Assembly: GCF_004120195.1 (NCBI RefSeq)
Contig: NZ_SCHN01000017.1
Coordinates: forward strand, 62,001 to 126,000
Direction of reading: 5' to 3'
Length of the DNA stretch: 64,000 nucleotides
From: Enterovibrio baiacu
GTDB taxonomy: Bacteria > Pseudomonadota > Gammaproteobacteria > Enterobacterales > Vibrionaceae
In this document: positions 63,467-64,000 of the stretch, in pieces
Layout: each line of letters begins with the position of its first letter
How positions within the stretch are numbered: the stretch's first letter is position 1
The notes under the pieces: model-generated
What the model was told of the DNA's origin: nothing
Databases searched by the model: none
The model's input: the letters and a program-made list of their open reading frames with translations, nothing else
Translations under genes and position numbers: made by a program

Positions 63467-63912
63467 ACGGCGCATACCTCTCAAGCGATTTCATTGATCC
63501 GCCGACTAAAATCCTGCTGCAAATGTTAAAACAAAGTTGATAAAAATTAATTCAAATCAAGAATGACTCAAAAATTTTTGTTATCTGAAGCAAGTATCGC
63601 TATCCTTAGCCGACTTAAATCAATTGTTGCTCGGATTTGATTATCTCGCAACCACTGAAACGCCATATGGATGAACGGCAGCGCAACAAATCACCAATGA
63701 TGGTGTGCTGGCACGAAATCTGTCTGGCGTTTTGCGTTGTGGATCAGGGACCGAAGAGCGAAGTATCTATTCCGCGACAAAATTGGCTAAATATGAAGCA
63801 AAAATATTTTGTTTCTTAGCATCGCTTTAGTGAGAGGGTTAGTGACATTTTAATTAACTATTCTTCTCCCGTTAATCAACACACTCTACTTTACACGAAT
63901 AGGTAGTCTCAA
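63467..63912. other. Divergent region yfbV / ackA
   Basis: 446 bases without a supported gene; a 60-codon open frame at 63637 lacks a ribosome site and family features. AT-rich segments near 63530-63570 (TTGATAAAAATTAATTC..AATCAA) may hold the ackA promoter, with FNR/ArcA half-sites not in correct spacing. Confidence 0.5.
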
Positions 63913-64000
63913 ATGTCTAAGCTGGTTCTTGTTCTTAACTGCGGCAGCTCATCGCTGAAATTCGCTATCGTTGACGCTCAAACAGGTGAAGAGCACCTGA
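63913..64000 (+). CDS. ackA: Acetate kinase, N-terminal 29 codons
   Basis: [21 protein letters not shown] is the ADP/phosphate-binding start of acetate kinase (VLNCGSSS). The gene runs off the right edge. AckA makes ATP from acetyl phosphate; next to yfbV as in E. coli. With pflB it would serve mixed-acid fermentation. Confidence 0.96.
   Translation, partial: MSKLVLVLNCGSSSLKFAIVDAQTGEEHL

Noticed and set aside
63637-63819. 60-codon open frame between yfbV and ackA
   Set aside because: No ribosome site, no family features, and it lies where the ackA promoter is expected.
1-64000. CRISPR array
   Set aside because: The only regular arrays are 7-bp and 8-bp tandem repeats and the tRNA-Tyr array; none has short repeats with unique spacers.

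Overview
The window reads as one chromosomal segment of a marine gammaproteobacterium of the Vibrionaceae. Pointers are an OmpU-type porin, four tandem tRNA-Tyr genes, the ycaO / focA-pflB-pflA block, yfbV beside ackA, a homologue of the Vibrio chitin-oligosaccharide-binding protein, and three photolyase/cryptochrome genes with a DUF2256 gene. Genus cannot be fixed by reading; a relative of Vibrio such as Grimontia or Enterovibrio is as likely as Vibrio itself.

1-13.9 kb: a cut porin gene, a VOC protein and an AraC regulator whose start is preceded by a 16-copy 7-bp tandem repeat. Next come the heterodimeric exporter mdlA-mdlB and a DecR-type AsnC regulator, divergent from a cysteine synthase-fold enzyme that is probably a cysteine desulfhydrase. 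A flavin reductase, a LuxR solo, queC, a divergent MsrA paralogue, a methyltransferase, a DUF1244 gene and a RelB/RelE-type toxin-antitoxin pair follow. 14-25 kb: an RND efflux pump (adaptor plus permease), the tRNA-Tyr array, yqjG, xthA and a histidine/arginine-type ABC importer with two hairpins between the binding-protein and permease genes.

25-40.5 kb: an orphan oligosaccharide/peptide-binding protein, a TPR protein, ycaO and the anaerobic formate block. The focA promoter has an FNR-type site in class II position. GtrA and CbiM-like membrane proteins, yfbU and the agmatine/putrescine genes speA-speB follow; an Arg-rich small ORF precedes speA.

40.5-45.5 kb: an accessory patch of AT-richer orphan genes. 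It holds a 107-bp, about 95% identical copy of part of speB and a gene flanked by imperfect direct repeats, so it was probably assembled by recombination downstream of speB.

45.5-64 kb: rlmA, a ChaN-like lipoprotein, a secreted serine protease overlapping a membrane-anchored partner with a propeptide-like domain, a MoxR/DUF58/Bat operon ending in an 8-bp tandem repeat, then the light cluster (FeS-type photolyase, DUF2256, divergent cryptochrome, CRY-DASH), yfbV and the first 29 codons of ackA.

The best candidates for something undescribed are the protease-partner pair, the speB-linked accessory patch, the non-canonical cryptochrome within the photolyase cluster, and the speA leader ORF. No CRISPR array, prophage, complete insertion sequence or recognisable defence system was seen.
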